From contig NZ_AP022608.1 in the NCBI RefSeq assembly GCF_010728925.1, positions 5,580,001 through 5,644,000 of the forward strand: 64,000 nt of DNA, in the 5' to 3' direction. A model generated the notes under the pieces. The model searched no databases, was not told the DNA's origin, and was given only the letters and a program-made list of their open reading frames with translations. Shown one piece after another: positions 27,425 through 37,485 of this stretch. Numbering within the stretch: the first letter of the stretch is position 1; each line of letters begins with the position of its first letter. This DNA is from Mycolicibacterium gadium. GTDB taxonomy: Bacteria; Actinomycetota; Actinomycetes; Mycobacteriales; Mycobacteriaceae. The position numbers and the translations under genes are program-made.

Positions 27425-29512
27425 TCACTCCCTACGCAGCAGATTGAGTCGTTGTTCGGCCGGCACCTGGGGCATGTTCAGTACGTGCGACACGGCGTTA
27501 ACCGGATCGAGACGCACGTAGTTGGCCTGTCCCCATTGAAATTCGTTGCCGGTGATTTCGTCGCGTACCCAGAAGCGGTCGTAGGGTTCCATCCCTAATG
27601 CGCCCATGTCGAGCCAGAGCGTCGCTTCTTCGGGGCCGAACGGGTTGAGCGTCACCACCACCAGCACCTGATCGCCCGTCACAGGATCGAACTTGCTGTA
27701 GGCCAACAACGCGTCGTTGTCGACGTGGTGGAACTTGATGGTGCGCAGTTGGTGCAGCGCGGGATGGACGCGGCGGATCTCGTTGAGCCGCGCCAAGAAA
27801 GGCTCGAGTGATTCCCCGTCCGCCAGGGCGGCTTCGAAATCGCGGGGCCTCAACTCGTACTTCTCGGAGTTGAGGTACTCCTCGCTACCTTCGCGGACCG
27901 GCCGGTGCTCGTACAGCTCATAGCCCGAGTACACGCCCCAGGCCGAGCTCATCGTTGCGGCGAGCACCGCGCGGATGGCGAACATGCCGGGCCCGCCGTG
28001 TTGCAGGCTCTCGTGGAGGATATCCGGCGTGTTCACGAACAGATTGGGGCGCGCGTAGTCGGCGTGCTCCGCGATCTGTTCACCGAACTCGGTGAGTTCC
28101 CACTTCGCCGTGCGCCATGTGAAGTATGTGTACGACTGCGTGAAGCCGAGTTTGGCCAGACCATAGAGACGCGCGGGCCGGGTGAAGGCCTCGGCAAGGA
28201 ACAGGACGTCGGGATCTTCACTCTTGACCCTGCCGATCAGCCACGCCCAAAAATCGGGGGGCTTGGTGTGCGGGTTGTCCACCCGAAACACCTTGATTCC
28301 GTGCGACACCCAGAACCGGACTACACGCAGTACCTCTTCGTAGATTCCCGCGGGGTCGTTGTCGAAGTTGATCGGGTAGATGTCCTGGTATTTCTTGGGC
28401 GGATTTTCGGCATAGGCGATGGTGCCGTCGGGCAGTACGGTGAACCACTCCGGGTGGTCTTTCGCCCACGGGTGATCGGGTGCGCATTGCAGAGCCAGGT
28501 CCAGCGCGACCTCCATACCGTGATCGCGTGTGGCGGAAACGAACTCGTCGAAGTCCTCGATCGTGCCCAACTTGGGATGGACCGCGTCGTGGCCGCCCTT
28601 GTCGCTGCCGATGGCCCACGGTGAGCCCACGTCGCCGGGCGCGGCGGCAACCGAATTGTTGCGACCCTTGCGATGTACCTTGCCAATCGGGTGAATCGGC
28701 GGAAGGTAGACCACGTCGAAGCCCATCGCCGCGATGCGGGGAAGCGCCTTGGTCGCCGTCGCGAACGTCCCGTGTACGGGCTTGCCCTTCTTGTCCCACC
28801 CACCGGTCGATCGCGGAAAGAATTCGTACCAGGAACTGAACCGGGCCAGCGGACGATCCACCCACACGCCGAATGACTCTCCGCGCGTGACCAATTCGCG
28901 CAGCGGATACTCGCCTAGCAACTCGGTCACCTCGTCGGCCAGCGCCGCGCCTGCCCTGGTGAACGGGTCACCGGGCTTTCGCAACAGCTCCGCCGCCTCG
29001 ATGATCGGGTCCCGCAGCTTGCGCGGAATGCCCGTGGCAGCCCGTTCGAGCAGCCGCGACCCCACCAGAAGGTCGTTGGACAGTTCCTCTTCGCCCTGTC
29101 CCGCATCCAGCTTCGCGATGACGGCCTTGCGCCACGTTGTGATCGGATCGCTCCACGCCTCCACCCGGAAGGTCCACAGCCCGACGCTGTCGGGGGCGAA
29201 CTGGCCGTGAAAGACATCCGGCGTAACGCCCAATGCCATCGGCAGGTGATGCCGGGTGATGCGCGCGCGCGGATTGACGACCGTCTCGATGGGTACCGGC
29301 TCGGCGACCGGGCTCGCACCGGCCGGTCCCGTGACGAGCTGGGGATAGTCCGAACCATGGCATCGGACGACAAGAGTCGCCGCGACGGCGTCATGGCCTT
29401 CTCGCCATACGGTCGCGCGTACCGGCACGATCTCGCCGACGACCGCCTTCGCCGGGAAACGGCCACCGGATACGACGGGGGCGACGTCATCGATCTCGAT
29501 CCGACCGACCAC
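27425..29512 (-). CDS. glgE: alpha-1,4-glucan:maltose-1-phosphate maltosyltransferase
   Basis: Extends glucan chains using maltose-1-phosphate, releasing phosphate. 695 residues of GH13_3. Catalytic region [11 protein letters not shown] (nucleophile Asp), then [11 protein letters not shown] (acid Glu) and NTPDILHE. The phosphate-binding stretch [14 protein letters not shown] is intact. GTG start at 29512 after AAGGAGTGG. GlgE loss with upstream maltose-1-phosphate supply is lethal in M. tuberculosis by toxic accumulation, from published work. Divergent from glgP across about 161 bases. Confidence 0.97.
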   Translation of the reverse strand: MVGRIEIDDVAPVVSGGRFPAKAVVGEIVPVRATVWREGHDAVAATLVVRCHGSDYPQLVTGPAGASPVAEPVPIETVVNPRARITRHHLPMALGVTPDVFHGQFAPDSVGLWTFRVEAWSDPITTWRKAVIAKLDAGQGEEELSNDLLVGSRLLERAATGIPRKLRDPIIEAAELLRKPGDPFTRAGAALADEVTELLGEYPLRELVTRGESFGVWVDRPLARFSSWYEFFPRSTGGWDKKGKPVHGTFATATKALPRIAAMGFDVVYLPPIHPIGKVHRKGRNNSVAAAPGDVGSPWAIGSDKGGHDAVHPKLGTIEDFDEFVSATRDHGMEVALDLALQCAPDHPWAKDHPEWFTVLPDGTIAYAENPPKKYQDIYPINFDNDPAGIYEEVLRVVRFWVSHGIKVFRVDNPHTKPPDFWAWLIGRVKSEDPDVLFLAEAFTRPARLYGLAKLGFTQSYTYFTWRTAKWELTEFGEQIAEHADYARPNLFVNTPDILHESLQHGGPGMFAIRAVLAATMSSAWGVYSGYELYEHRPVREGSEEYLNSEKYELRPRDFEAALADGESLEPFLARLNEIRRVHPALHQLRTIKFHHVDNDALLAYSKFDPVTGDQVLVVVTLNPFGPEEATLWLDMGALGMEPYDRFWVRDEITGNEFQWGQANYVRLDPVNAVSHVLNMPQVPAEQRLNLLRRE

Positions 29513-29673
29513 TTCCTACCACTCCTTCACGCTGCGTTAACCGCGCTCATCAATCGCCTCGTTGCGCCTATACCCACGGTAGTGCGCTGCCCAACCAGGC
29601 GGAGGTGAAGCGGTATGGATACCGGCCTGCGGGACGGCGAAACATCAGTAATGTTGAGTCGCGTGATGGCCCC

Positions 29674-32286
29674 ATGAAAGCTCTGAGAAGGTTCACCGTC
29701 CGCGCCCATCTGCCCGATCGCATGGAGGCTCTCGAACGGCTTTCGATCAACCTGCGGTGGTCATGGGACAAGCCGACCCAGGACTTGTTCGCGACGATCG
29801 ACCCAGAGCTCTGGCAGCAGGTCGGATGCGATCCGGTCGCGTTGCTGGGACAGGTCAGCCCCAAACGGCTCGATGAGCTCGCCGCCGACGAATCGTTTGT
29901 CCGTCGGCTCGGTGAACTGGTCGCCGAGCTGGACGATTACCTATCGCGGCCGCTTTGGTACCAGCAGCAACTCGAGCACGGTGCACAGCTGCCCAACGGC
30001 ATCGCGTACTTCTCGATGGAGTTCGGCGTCGCCGAGGTGTTGCCCAACTACTCCGGTGGTCTGGGCATTCTGGCGGGCGACCATCTGAAATCCGCCTCCG
30101 ACCTCGGTCTGCCACTGATCGCGGTCGGACTGCTCTACCGGTCGGGTTACTTCCGGCAGTCGCTGACCGCCGATGGCTGGCAGCACGAGAGTTACCCGTC
30201 GCTGGATCCGCAGGGGCTGCCGCTGCGCCTGCTCACCGCTGCCGATGACAACCCAGTGCTGGTCGAACTCGCGATGCCCGAGGGCAACGAACTGCGGGCC
30301 CGCGTCTGGATCGCCCAGGTCGGCCGAATTCCGTTGTTGCTGTTGGATTCTGACATTCCGGAGAACGACCACGATCTGCGCGGCGTGACCGACCGGCTCT
30401 ACGGCGGTGACCAGGAGCACCGGATAAAGCAGGAGATCCTCGCCGGCATCGGCGGTGTCCGCGCGATCCGGGCCTTCATCGAGGTCGAGGGGCTGGCTTC
30501 GCCCGAGGTGTTCCACATGAACGAGGGGCACGCCGGGTTCCTTGGTGTCGAGCGCATCCGTGAGCTGATCGACGCCGGCCTGGATTTCGACACCGCCCTG
30601 ACCGTGGTGCGCTCGTCGACGGTGTTCACTACCCACACGCCCGTTCCCGCTGGAATCGACCGCTTTCCGGTGGAGATGGTCAAGAGGTACTTCGGCAGCC
30701 CGCCCGGCGACCCGTCGGGGGCCGACTCGCGGTTGCTGCCCGGAGTCTCGCTGGACCGCATCATCTGGTTCGGGGCCGAGGATGACCCGTCGAAGTTCAA
30801 CATGGCGCACATGGGTCTGAGACTGGCCCAGCGGGCCAACGGCGTCTCCCTGCTGCACGGCAAGGTCAGCCGCGGCATGTTCAACGAGTTGTGGCCCGGC
30901 TTCGACCCGGGCGAGGTGCCGATCGGCTCGATCACCAACGGCGTGCACGCCCCCACCTGGGCGGCCCCCGAATGGCTTGAGTTGGGCCGCGAACTCATCG
31001 GCAACGACGACCTCGGCATGCTGCGCGAGCCCGAGGTGTGGGGCCGGCTGCACGAGGTCGATCCAGGTCACATGTGGTGGATCCGCTCCCAGCTGCGTGC
31101 GAAGCTGGTCTCCGACGTTCGCGCCCGGTTGCGACGGTCTTGGCTGGAGCGCGGTGCGTCGGAGGCCGAATTACGTTGGATCGCGACGGCTTTCGATCCG
31201 GATGTGTTGACCATCGGGTTCGCTCGTCGCGTCCCGACATACAAGCGGTTGACGTTGATGCTGCGCGATCCGGAACGGCTGGAGAAGCTGTTGCTCGACA
31301 AGGATCGACCGCTGCAGTTGATCGTCGCAGGCAAGTCGCATCCGGCCGACGACGGCGGAAAAGCGTTGATACAGCAGGTGGTGAAGTTCGCCGACAGGCC
31401 AGAGGTCCGACACCGGATCGCGTTCCTGCCCGACTACGACATGTCGATGGCGCGCCAACTGTATTGGGGCTGTGACGTGTGGCTGAACAATCCGCTGCGG
31501 CCGCTGGAAGCGTGCGGTACCTCGGGCATGAAGAGCGCACTCAACGGCGGACTGAACCTGTCGATCCGCGATGGTTGGTGGGATGAGTGGTATGACGGCG
31601 AAAACGGTTGGGAGATTCCGACTGCCGACGGGCTGGCCGACGAAGGGCGGCGCGACGATCTCGAGGCGGCGGCTCTGTACGACCTGATGGAGAAGTCCGT
31701 CGCCCCGAAGTTCTACGACCGCAACGAACAGGGCGTACCCGAACGATGGGTGGAGATGGTGCGCCACACGTTGATCGCGCTCGGGCCGAAGGTGCTGGCG
31801 TCGCGGATGGTGCGTGACTACACCGAGAAGTACTACGCGCCAGCCGCCCAGTCGCTGCGCAAGACCGTCGAGGCCGGAGCTGACGGTGAACCGTTCGGTG
31901 CGGCAAGGGAATTGGCGGACTACCGGGAACGTGCCGCTGAGGCGTGGCCGAAGATCCAGATCACCGACGTCGACAGCTACGGCCTACCGGACACTCCGGT
32001 GCTCGGTTCCGAACTGACGCTGACCGCGACGGTCGACCTGGCGGATCTGACACCAGATGAGGTGTCCGTGCAGGCGGTACTGGGTCGCGTCGACGCCGGG
32101 GACACGCTGGTGGGACCGGTGACCGTGCCTATGCAGCACACCGGTACCGCCGACGGCGGCAACGAGATCTTCACCACGACAACACCGCTGCCGGTCGCGG
32201 GGCCAGTGGGTTACACCGTGCGTGTGTTGCCTCACCACCCGCTGTTGGCCGGCGACAACGAACTAGGGCTCGTCACGCTCGCGTGA
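29674..32286 (+). CDS. glgP: alpha-glucan phosphorylase
   Basis: Phosphorolytic release of glucose-1-phosphate from alpha-glucan, PLP-dependent. 870 residues. Active-site motifs include MEFGVAEVLPNYSGGLGILAG in the N-terminal half, HMNEGHAGF and the PLP Lys in GTSGMKSALNGG. Start set at ATG 29674 (MKALRRFTVRAHLP). It ends in GTGA shared with the next gene. A small extra C-terminal beta domain (about 745-870) is usual for this bacterial type. Rv1328 orthologue. Confidence 0.95.
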   Translation: MKALRRFTVRAHLPDRMEALERLSINLRWSWDKPTQDLFATIDPELWQQVGCDPVALLGQVSPKRLDELAADESFVRRLGELVAELDDYLSRPLWYQQQLEHGAQLPNGIAYFSMEFGVAEVLPNYSGGLGILAGDHLKSASDLGLPLIAVGLLYRSGYFRQSLTADGWQHESYPSLDPQGLPLRLLTAADDNPVLVELAMPEGNELRARVWIAQVGRIPLLLLDSDIPENDHDLRGVTDRLYGGDQEHRIKQEILAGIGGVRAIRAFIEVEGLASPEVFHMNEGHAGFLGVERIRELIDAGLDFDTALTVVRSSTVFTTHTPVPAGIDRFPVEMVKRYFGSPPGDPSGADSRLLPGVSLDRIIWFGAEDDPSKFNMAHMGLRLAQRANGVSLLHGKVSRGMFNELWPGFDPGEVPIGSITNGVHAPTWAAPEWLELGRELIGNDDLGMLREPEVWGRLHEVDPGHMWWIRSQLRAKLVSDVRARLRRSWLERGASEAELRWIATAFDPDVLTIGFARRVPTYKRLTLMLRDPERLEKLLLDKDRPLQLIVAGKSHPADDGGKALIQQVVKFADRPEVRHRIAFLPDYDMSMARQLYWGCDVWLNNPLRPLEACGTSGMKSALNGGLNLSIRDGWWDEWYDGENGWEIPTADGLADEGRRDDLEAAALYDLMEKSVAPKFYDRNEQGVPERWVEMVRHTLIALGPKVLASRMVRDYTEKYYAPAAQSLRKTVEAGADGEPFGAARELADYRERAAEAWPKIQITDVDSYGLPDTPVLGSELTLTATVDLADLTPDEVSVQAVLGRVDAGDTLVGPVTVPMQHTGTADGGNEIFTTTTPLPVAGPVGYTVRVLPHHPLLAGDNELGLVTLA

Positions 32287-33128
32287 CTGCTCTCACGGTC
32301 GCGATCGACGGCGGGCCGTATGCGTTGGCTGCCGGTCCGGACGGCGCGATGTGGGTGACGCTGGTTCACAGCGGCGCGATCGCACGCGTGTCGTCGGGCG
32401 GCGACGTCGAGGTTTTTCCTGTCGCGCCCGCCAGCCGGCCGTCGATCATCACCTCGGGACCGGACGGTGCGTTGTGGTTCACCCGCAACGGCGACGACCG
32501 CATCGGGCGCATCAGCACTGCGGGGGAGCTGTCCGAGTTCGAGCTGGGTGACGGCAGCGCACCCTACGGGATCACCGTCGGACCCGACCGCGGGCTGTGG
32601 TTCACGACGATGGCGGCGGGCGAGGTCCGCCGAATCTCGGTCGACGGCGAGCTTTCCGACCCGCGTCCCGTCGGAGGCGCGCCGTCCATGATCGTCACCG
32701 GGCCCGACAACGCGCTGTGGTTCACGCTCAACCATCGCAACGCTGTCGGTCGGCTGTCGCTGTCGGGTGACCTGGCCGTGCGCGAATTACCCACTGATGC
32801 AGCCGGTCCGGTTGGTATCGCCGCGACGCACGACGACGCGATCTGGTTCACCGAAATCCTCGCCGAGCGGCTCGGCCGGATCCCGATGGACGAGGCGATT
32901 CAGGAGATCGACCTGCCGGGTAAACCGCACGCCGTGGTCGCTGACCCGGCCGACGGGGTGTGGGTGAGCCTGTGGGGGTCGAGTCAGCTGGCCCGCGTGA
33001 GCGGTGATGGAGAGATCGTCACGATCGACCTCCCACCGGGCAGCGAGCCACACGGCCTGGCGATCGGTCCCGAAGGCGGGCTGTGGGTGGCGATGGAAGC
33101 CGGCCTCGTGTTGCGGATGCCCTGTTAG
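32283..33128 (+). CDS. vgb: virginiamycin B lyase homologue (seven-bladed beta-propeller)
   Basis: 281 residues with repeated GPDGALWFT-type blades, about 42 residues each. It aligns well with Staphylococcus Vgb, which linearises streptogramin B by beta-elimination at its ester bond. Vgb active-site residues are conserved here as Tyr13 (GGPYAL), His216 (KPHAVV), Glu255 and His257 (SEPHGL), and Glu272 (VAMEAG). GTG start overlaps the glgP stop by 4 bases, so it is likely co-translated. Many propellers of this family have unknown substrates, so activity on streptogramins is a prediction. Confidence 0.85.
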   Translation: MTALTVAIDGGPYALAAGPDGAMWVTLVHSGAIARVSSGGDVEVFPVAPASRPSIITSGPDGALWFTRNGDDRIGRISTAGELSEFELGDGSAPYGITVGPDRGLWFTTMAAGEVRRISVDGELSDPRPVGGAPSMIVTGPDNALWFTLNHRNAVGRLSLSGDLAVRELPTDAAGPVGIAATHDDAIWFTEILAERLGRIPMDEAIQEIDLPGKPHAVVADPADGVWVSLWGSSQLARVSGDGEIVTIDLPPGSEPHGLAIGPEGGLWVAMEAGLVLRMPC

Positions 33129-33237
33129 AGCCAGTTATTTAAAGTATCTCGCCAACACCTGCTCGGCGCGTATCGCGCTCGGGTTAGGGTCCGGGGACAG
33201 AGCGGCAATTGCTGTCGCCCTGGGAAGGGGCTCTGCT

Positions 33238-33993
33238 GTGACGGTTGGGGATGTGCTGCGGCGCGGCACCACGGTGTTAGCCATCAGTGGACTGCTGAGC
33301 AGCGCGTCAATCGGAATTGCCGCCGCCCAGCCACAGCCGGAGCCTCAGCCCGTCGCGGTCGATGCGGCGGCCCCGGCGGTAGGCGTGCCGCCACCCCCGC
33401 CCGTCGACGAAGGACGCGTCGAGTCGACCCCGCCCGCGGTGACCGAAGCGCCCGACGGCTGGCAGCTCACGCTCTCAGCCAAGGACGAGACACAGGCCCC
33501 CATCCCGCCGCTCACCACCGCGCTGTCGTCGCGGGAGTACGTCGTCGGCGGAACGTTCAGCGGCTCGCTGAGGGGCCCAGACGACGGTGCGGAGAACGGG
33601 GGCACCCTCGAGGTGGGCTATGAGATCGGCTGCGGCATCGACATGAGCACCTCTAACGGCGTCTCGCTGACCGGCACGCTGGGCCTCAACCCATCCATCG
33701 GCCTCATTGGCATCGACGTCATCTCGCCGGGTATCGACGGTGTTCTGCCCGGGTTGGGCGGAAACATCGGCGGCGGCATCACCGTGGGACTCAAGCCCGG
33801 CCTGATCAACATCATCCCGGTGACGAAGAAGGAGTACACGGGCGCCGACCCATGGGTGATGGTCAGCAAGTTCCGCGTCAAGATCGACGGTTGCGTCGGT
33901 GAGTCGTTCATTCGCTCGTATGCGTTCCTCACCAGGTCGACTGAACAGTCTGAAGCGGTGCTGGCCTGGTACGGCGTGACGAAGAAGATCTAG
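33238..33993 (+). CDS. MspA-family outer-membrane porin
   Basis: 251 residues. A signal peptide (about 1-33, ending IGIAAAQ) precedes a Pro-rich linker (34-75). The porin domain then follows, with family sequences GGTLEVGYEIGC, TLGLNPSIG, GLKPGLINIIPVTKKEY and DGCVGESFIRSYA. MspA proteins form octameric channels through the mycolic-acid outer membrane. The protein is longer than MspA (211) because of the linker. GTG start at 33238. Its stop overlaps the stop of the convergent metallopeptidase gene (CTAG at 33990-33993). Confidence 0.88.
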   Translation: MTVGDVLRRGTTVLAISGLLSSASIGIAAAQPQPEPQPVAVDAAAPAVGVPPPPPVDEGRVESTPPAVTEAPDGWQLTLSAKDETQAPIPPLTTALSSREYVVGGTFSGSLRGPDDGAENGGTLEVGYEIGCGIDMSTSNGVSLTGTLGLNPSIGLIGIDVISPGIDGVLPGLGGNIGGGITVGLKPGLINIIPVTKKEYTGADPWVMVSKFRVKIDGCVGESFIRSYAFLTRSTEQSEAVLAWYGVTKKI

Positions 33994-35426
33994 TCGAACC
34001 GCGTGAAGCAGCGCTCCTGATCGCCGAGCACGCCAACGCGGAATGCATCGATCCGTGAGAAGCCCGACGGCACCGATTCGCCGTTGACATCGCTGGCAGC
34101 CAATCCGTTGGTGAGCATCCCCGACACCGCCTCGTCCACATCACCGGCGGTCAGGGTGATGGTGTTTCCGTCGGGTGTGCTGCTGTCCTTCGACAGTTTG
34201 GCGGTCGCGACACCGGTCAAACATGCGGTGCGCAACGCGGCCTCTGCGTTGTCCAGCGCTACGCCACCATGCTCAAGCTGGATCGCCTGCATGTACCGCG
34301 ACATCAGGACCGAATACGCGGAGTTGTCACCCCTTGCGTGGGTGACTTCCTCTTCGACCTCGCCCGGAGTACCCATCTCCGCGAGCGCGGGCAGATCGAC
34401 GGCGATCGTGTTGGTCGCCGGGCAGAACGACACCGGTGGGCTCGGTCGCGCGTCGGGACAGTCGGCGGCTTCGAAATTCAGCTGCGGTGGGTTCCTGGGG
34501 CTGAATAAGTTGTCCATTGCTCCGATGACGTCCCGCACGGACTTTTCGGTGATCGCCAGCTCACCCGTCTGATCCTCGGGGAGTAACACGGGCAGGTCGC
34601 CACGGCGCTGTTCGATCTCCTGCATGTCGATCGACGCGCAGGCCTGCACGCCGTCGGTGAATCCGAATTGAAATGCCGAAACGCGTTCGAAGGCCGAACC
34701 GTGTTCGTCGTAGCCAACATTGGGGTCGTCCTCGCTCAACACAGGATCGCGAGACGCGATGACCGCGGCCAGCACATTGTTCAGGCCGTCACCGGTGGAC
34801 ACTGTGAAACGCGCCGAATTGCCCTCGGCCACCCATCGCAGGTAGGCCCCCTCGAAGCAGTCCGCCTGTTGTTCGCTCACCAGGACCGGGGTGTCGTCAT
34901 CGACCAAACCGGCTTGGTCTTGAACGGCATGGCCGTATTCGTGTCCGAGCACGTCTAGCACGCTGACGTCGCCGAACTCCTTTGCGAGTGCAGGTAGGAA
35001 TTCGCCACGGTCCCACCCGATGTTCTTGTCGGGGAAGCAATAGCCGGCGTTGACGATTCCGAATGTGCTGTCACCGCAGAATTCAGTGTCGTCGAAACCA
35101 TTGGCGTCCCAGGAGATCAGTTCCCTTACGGGTCGAAACTCACCACCGAAGGATTCGTTGTATGCGCCTTCCCAGTATTCCTCGATGTCGCTGATCGCCT
35201 GGCGGGCCAGTTGATCGATAGCGCCGTCGTCGGTGCCCTCGACGTCGCGTGTGGGCTCTGGAGCGCTTGACCGCAGGCCGCTCGGGCCATCGGTGGCGGG
35301 CATACCCGCGACGCTGAACGGGTCGTCGAAGACCGACACGGCGCTGCCCTGCAGAGTCGTGCTGCACGACGTGACGAGCAGCGCCGAGGACACCGCGATC
35401 ACGGCGACCGCCAACTGTCGAGGCAT
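33990..35426 (-). CDS. zinc-metallopeptidase lipoprotein
   Basis: 478 residues. Signal peptide with lipobox LVTSC (Cys near residue 21), so lipid-anchored outside the cell membrane. The HEYGH zinc motif (LGHEYGHAVQDQ) followed by EQQADCFEGAYL (the third metal ligand region) fits the YpfJ-type neutral zinc metallopeptidases. Several Cys pairs suggest disulfides. ATG at 35426 chosen because it begins the signal peptide. The substrate is unknown. Confidence 0.85.
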   Translation of the reverse strand: MPRQLAVAVIAVSSALLVTSCSTTLQGSAVSVFDDPFSVAGMPATDGPSGLRSSAPEPTRDVEGTDDGAIDQLARQAISDIEEYWEGAYNESFGGEFRPVRELISWDANGFDDTEFCGDSTFGIVNAGYCFPDKNIGWDRGEFLPALAKEFGDVSVLDVLGHEYGHAVQDQAGLVDDDTPVLVSEQQADCFEGAYLRWVAEGNSARFTVSTGDGLNNVLAAVIASRDPVLSEDDPNVGYDEHGSAFERVSAFQFGFTDGVQACASIDMQEIEQRRGDLPVLLPEDQTGELAITEKSVRDVIGAMDNLFSPRNPPQLNFEAADCPDARPSPPVSFCPATNTIAVDLPALAEMGTPGEVEEEVTHARGDNSAYSVLMSRYMQAIQLEHGGVALDNAEAALRTACLTGVATAKLSKDSSTPDGNTITLTAGDVDEAVSGMLTNGLAASDVNGESVPSGFSRIDAFRVGVLGDQERCFTRFD

Positions 35427-35503
35427 CGACGCCGCCTTTCGGGGGTCTGCCGGCGGCCCGGGCGGCCCGCACGGGGAATTAGCCGACACGATAGTGAAAG
35501 GCA

Positions 35504-37483
35504 TCAGCCCGCGCGTAGGCGTTCGAGTGCCTCGCGGACCCTGACCGAGTCGGTGGTCGCCCAGAACGGGGGCAGCGACGCCCGCAGAAACCCGCTGTAC
35601 CGCGCGGTCGCCATCCGCGAGTCCAGTACCGCGACGACACCCCGATCGTCGATGCGCCGCAGGAGTCGACCGGCGCCCTGAGCCAGCAGCAGCGCCGCGT
35701 GGCTGGCGGCGACGGCCATGAATCCGTTGCCACCGCGGGAAGCGATCGCCCGCTGGCGTGCCGTCAGCAGCGGATCGTCGGGCCGGGGGAACGGAATGCG
35801 GTCGATGAGCACCAGCGACAGTGACGGTCCGGGAACATCGACGCCCTGCCAGAGCGACAGGGTCCCGAACAGCGACGTCTCCGCGTCCTCGGCGAAGCGC
35901 GTCACCAGCGCCGACGTGGTGTCGTCACCTTGACACAGGACGGGGGTTTCGAGACGGTCGCGCATGATCTCAGCGGCGGCCTTCGCGGCGCGCATCGACG
36001 AGAACAGGCCGAGTGTGCGGCCGCCCGCGGCGGTGATGAGCCCGCCGATCTCGTCGAGCTGTTCGGCCGATCCGGTGCCGTCGCGCCCCGGTGGCGGGAG
36101 ATGGGCGGCGACGTAGAGGATGCCCGACTTCTCGTGCTGGAACGGTGATCCGACGTCGATGCCGCGCCACCGGACCTTGTCGTCGTCACCGGCCAGCCCC
36201 CACGCCGACGCCATGGCATCGAACCTGCCGCCGATGGTCAGAGTGGCCGAGGTGAGGACGGCCGTCGTCTGCTCGAACAGTCGGGCTCGCAACAGGCCTG
36301 ACACCGACAGCGGGGCGACGCGCAGGACCACTCGCGTATTGCCGCGGTTCTCCTCTCGATCGAGCCACACGACGTCGGTGCGGTCCGGAATAGCCGGCAC
36401 GAAGGAGTCCAGGATGCGCGACGCGGTGTCTCCCATATCGGTCAGCGCGGTGACCGCCTCGGCGCGCGCGGAGGCGGCTTTCGGGTCGCTCGGGCTGGTG
36501 TCGATCGCCGATCGAACCCGATGGGCGGCGTCGCGCAGCGCGGTCAGGTAGGTCGCCATTTCGTCGTCGAGCGTGTCGATACGTCCGGGCGTGGCGTCGT
36601 GGATGACCGACGACAGCGTGGCGGTGGCGGCCTCCAACCGTTGCGCCAGTTCCTGATCGACCAGCCTAGAAGAACGTCGATGCGCGACCGCCATCGACGT
36701 CGCCGAGAGTTCACCGGTGGCCACGCCGGTGACGCGGTCGACGAGTTCGTGTGCTTCGTCGACCACGAGCAGCTGGTGTTCAGGGAGCACGGCCGCATCC
36801 GATACGGCGTCAATGGCCAACAGGGCGTGGTTGGTGACGACGACATCGGCATGGCCGGCCTTGTCGCGGGCTTTCTCGGCAAAACAGTCGGTGCCGAACG
36901 GGCAGCGGGAGACCCCGATGCATTCGCGCGCCGAGACGCTGACCTGTGACCACGACCGGTCGGGCACTCCCGGGGTCAGTTCGTCGCGATCGCCTGTCTC
37001 GGTATCCGAGGACCACGCGACCAGCCGCTGCACATCGCGGCCGAGGGCTGACGCCGCAACCGGCTCGAACAGCTCGTCCTGTGGCTGTTCATCTGGCTCG
37101 GTCATCGATCCGTTGTGAATCTTGTTGAGACACAGATAGTTTCCCCGGCCCTTCAGCAATGCGAACTCGGGGCTACGCGGCAGCGCGCCGGTCAACGATT
37201 CGGCAAGCCGTGGCAGATCCCGATCGACCAGCTGGCGCTGCAGCGCGATGGTCGCTGTCGATATGACGACCGGCTCGTCGGTGGCGACCGCGCGCGCGAT
37301 CGCGGGAACCAGGTACGCGAGGGATTTCCCGGTACCCGTGCCGGCCTGGACGGCGAGGTGTTCGCCGCTTTCGAAGGCATGTGCCACCGCCTCGGCCATC
37401 TCGATCTGGCCGGGGCGTTCTGCACCGCCGAGTGCGGCGACCGCCGTTGCCAGCAGTTCGGTGACGTTTCCGGTCTCGCCCGT
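35504..37483 (-). CDS. dinG: DinG-family ATP-dependent helicase (XPD-like)
   Basis: Superfamily 2 helicase: Walker A GTGTGKS and DEAH box (VVDEAHEL). An Fe-S cluster Cys set is present: CLNK near the start of the insertion, then C-x5-C-x4-C (ARECIGVSRCPFGTDC). C-terminal motifs include QGVDVPG and GAGRLLRR. The start is unclear: no ATG, GTG or TTG occurs between the pncB stop and Met at 37399. I chose ACG at 37481-37483, which has AGGAG 5 bases upstream; this start is a guess. Confidence 0.85.
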   Translation of the reverse strand, partial: TGETGNVTELLATAVAALGGAERPGQIEMAEAVAHAFESGEHLAVQAGTGTGKSLAYLVPAIARAVATDEPVVISTATIALQRQLVDRDLPRLAESLTGALPRSPEFALLKGRGNYLCLNKIHNGSMTEPDEQPQDELFEPVAASALGRDVQRLVAWSSDTETGDRDELTPGVPDRSWSQVSVSARECIGVSRCPFGTDCFAEKARDKAGHADVVVTNHALLAIDAVSDAAVLPEHQLLVVDEAHELVDRVTGVATGELSATSMAVAHRRSSRLVDQELAQRLEAATATLSSVIHDATPGRIDTLDDEMATYLTALRDAAHRVRSAIDTSPSDPKAASARAEAVTALTDMGDTASRILDSFVPAIPDRTDVVWLDREENRGNTRVVLRVAPLSVSGLLRARLFEQTTAVLTSATLTIGGRFDAMASAWGLAGDDDKVRWRGIDVGSPFQHEKSGILYVAAHLPPPGRDGTGSAEQLDEIGGLITAAGGRTLGLFSSMRAAKAAAEIMRDRLETPVLCQGDDTTSALVTRFAEDAETSLFGTLSLWQGVDVPGPSLSLVLIDRIPFPRPDDPLLTARQRAIASRGGNGFMAVAASHAALLLAQGAGRLLRRIDDRGVVAVLDSRMATARYSGFLRASLPPFWATTDSVRVREALERLRAG

Positions 37484-37485
37484 GA

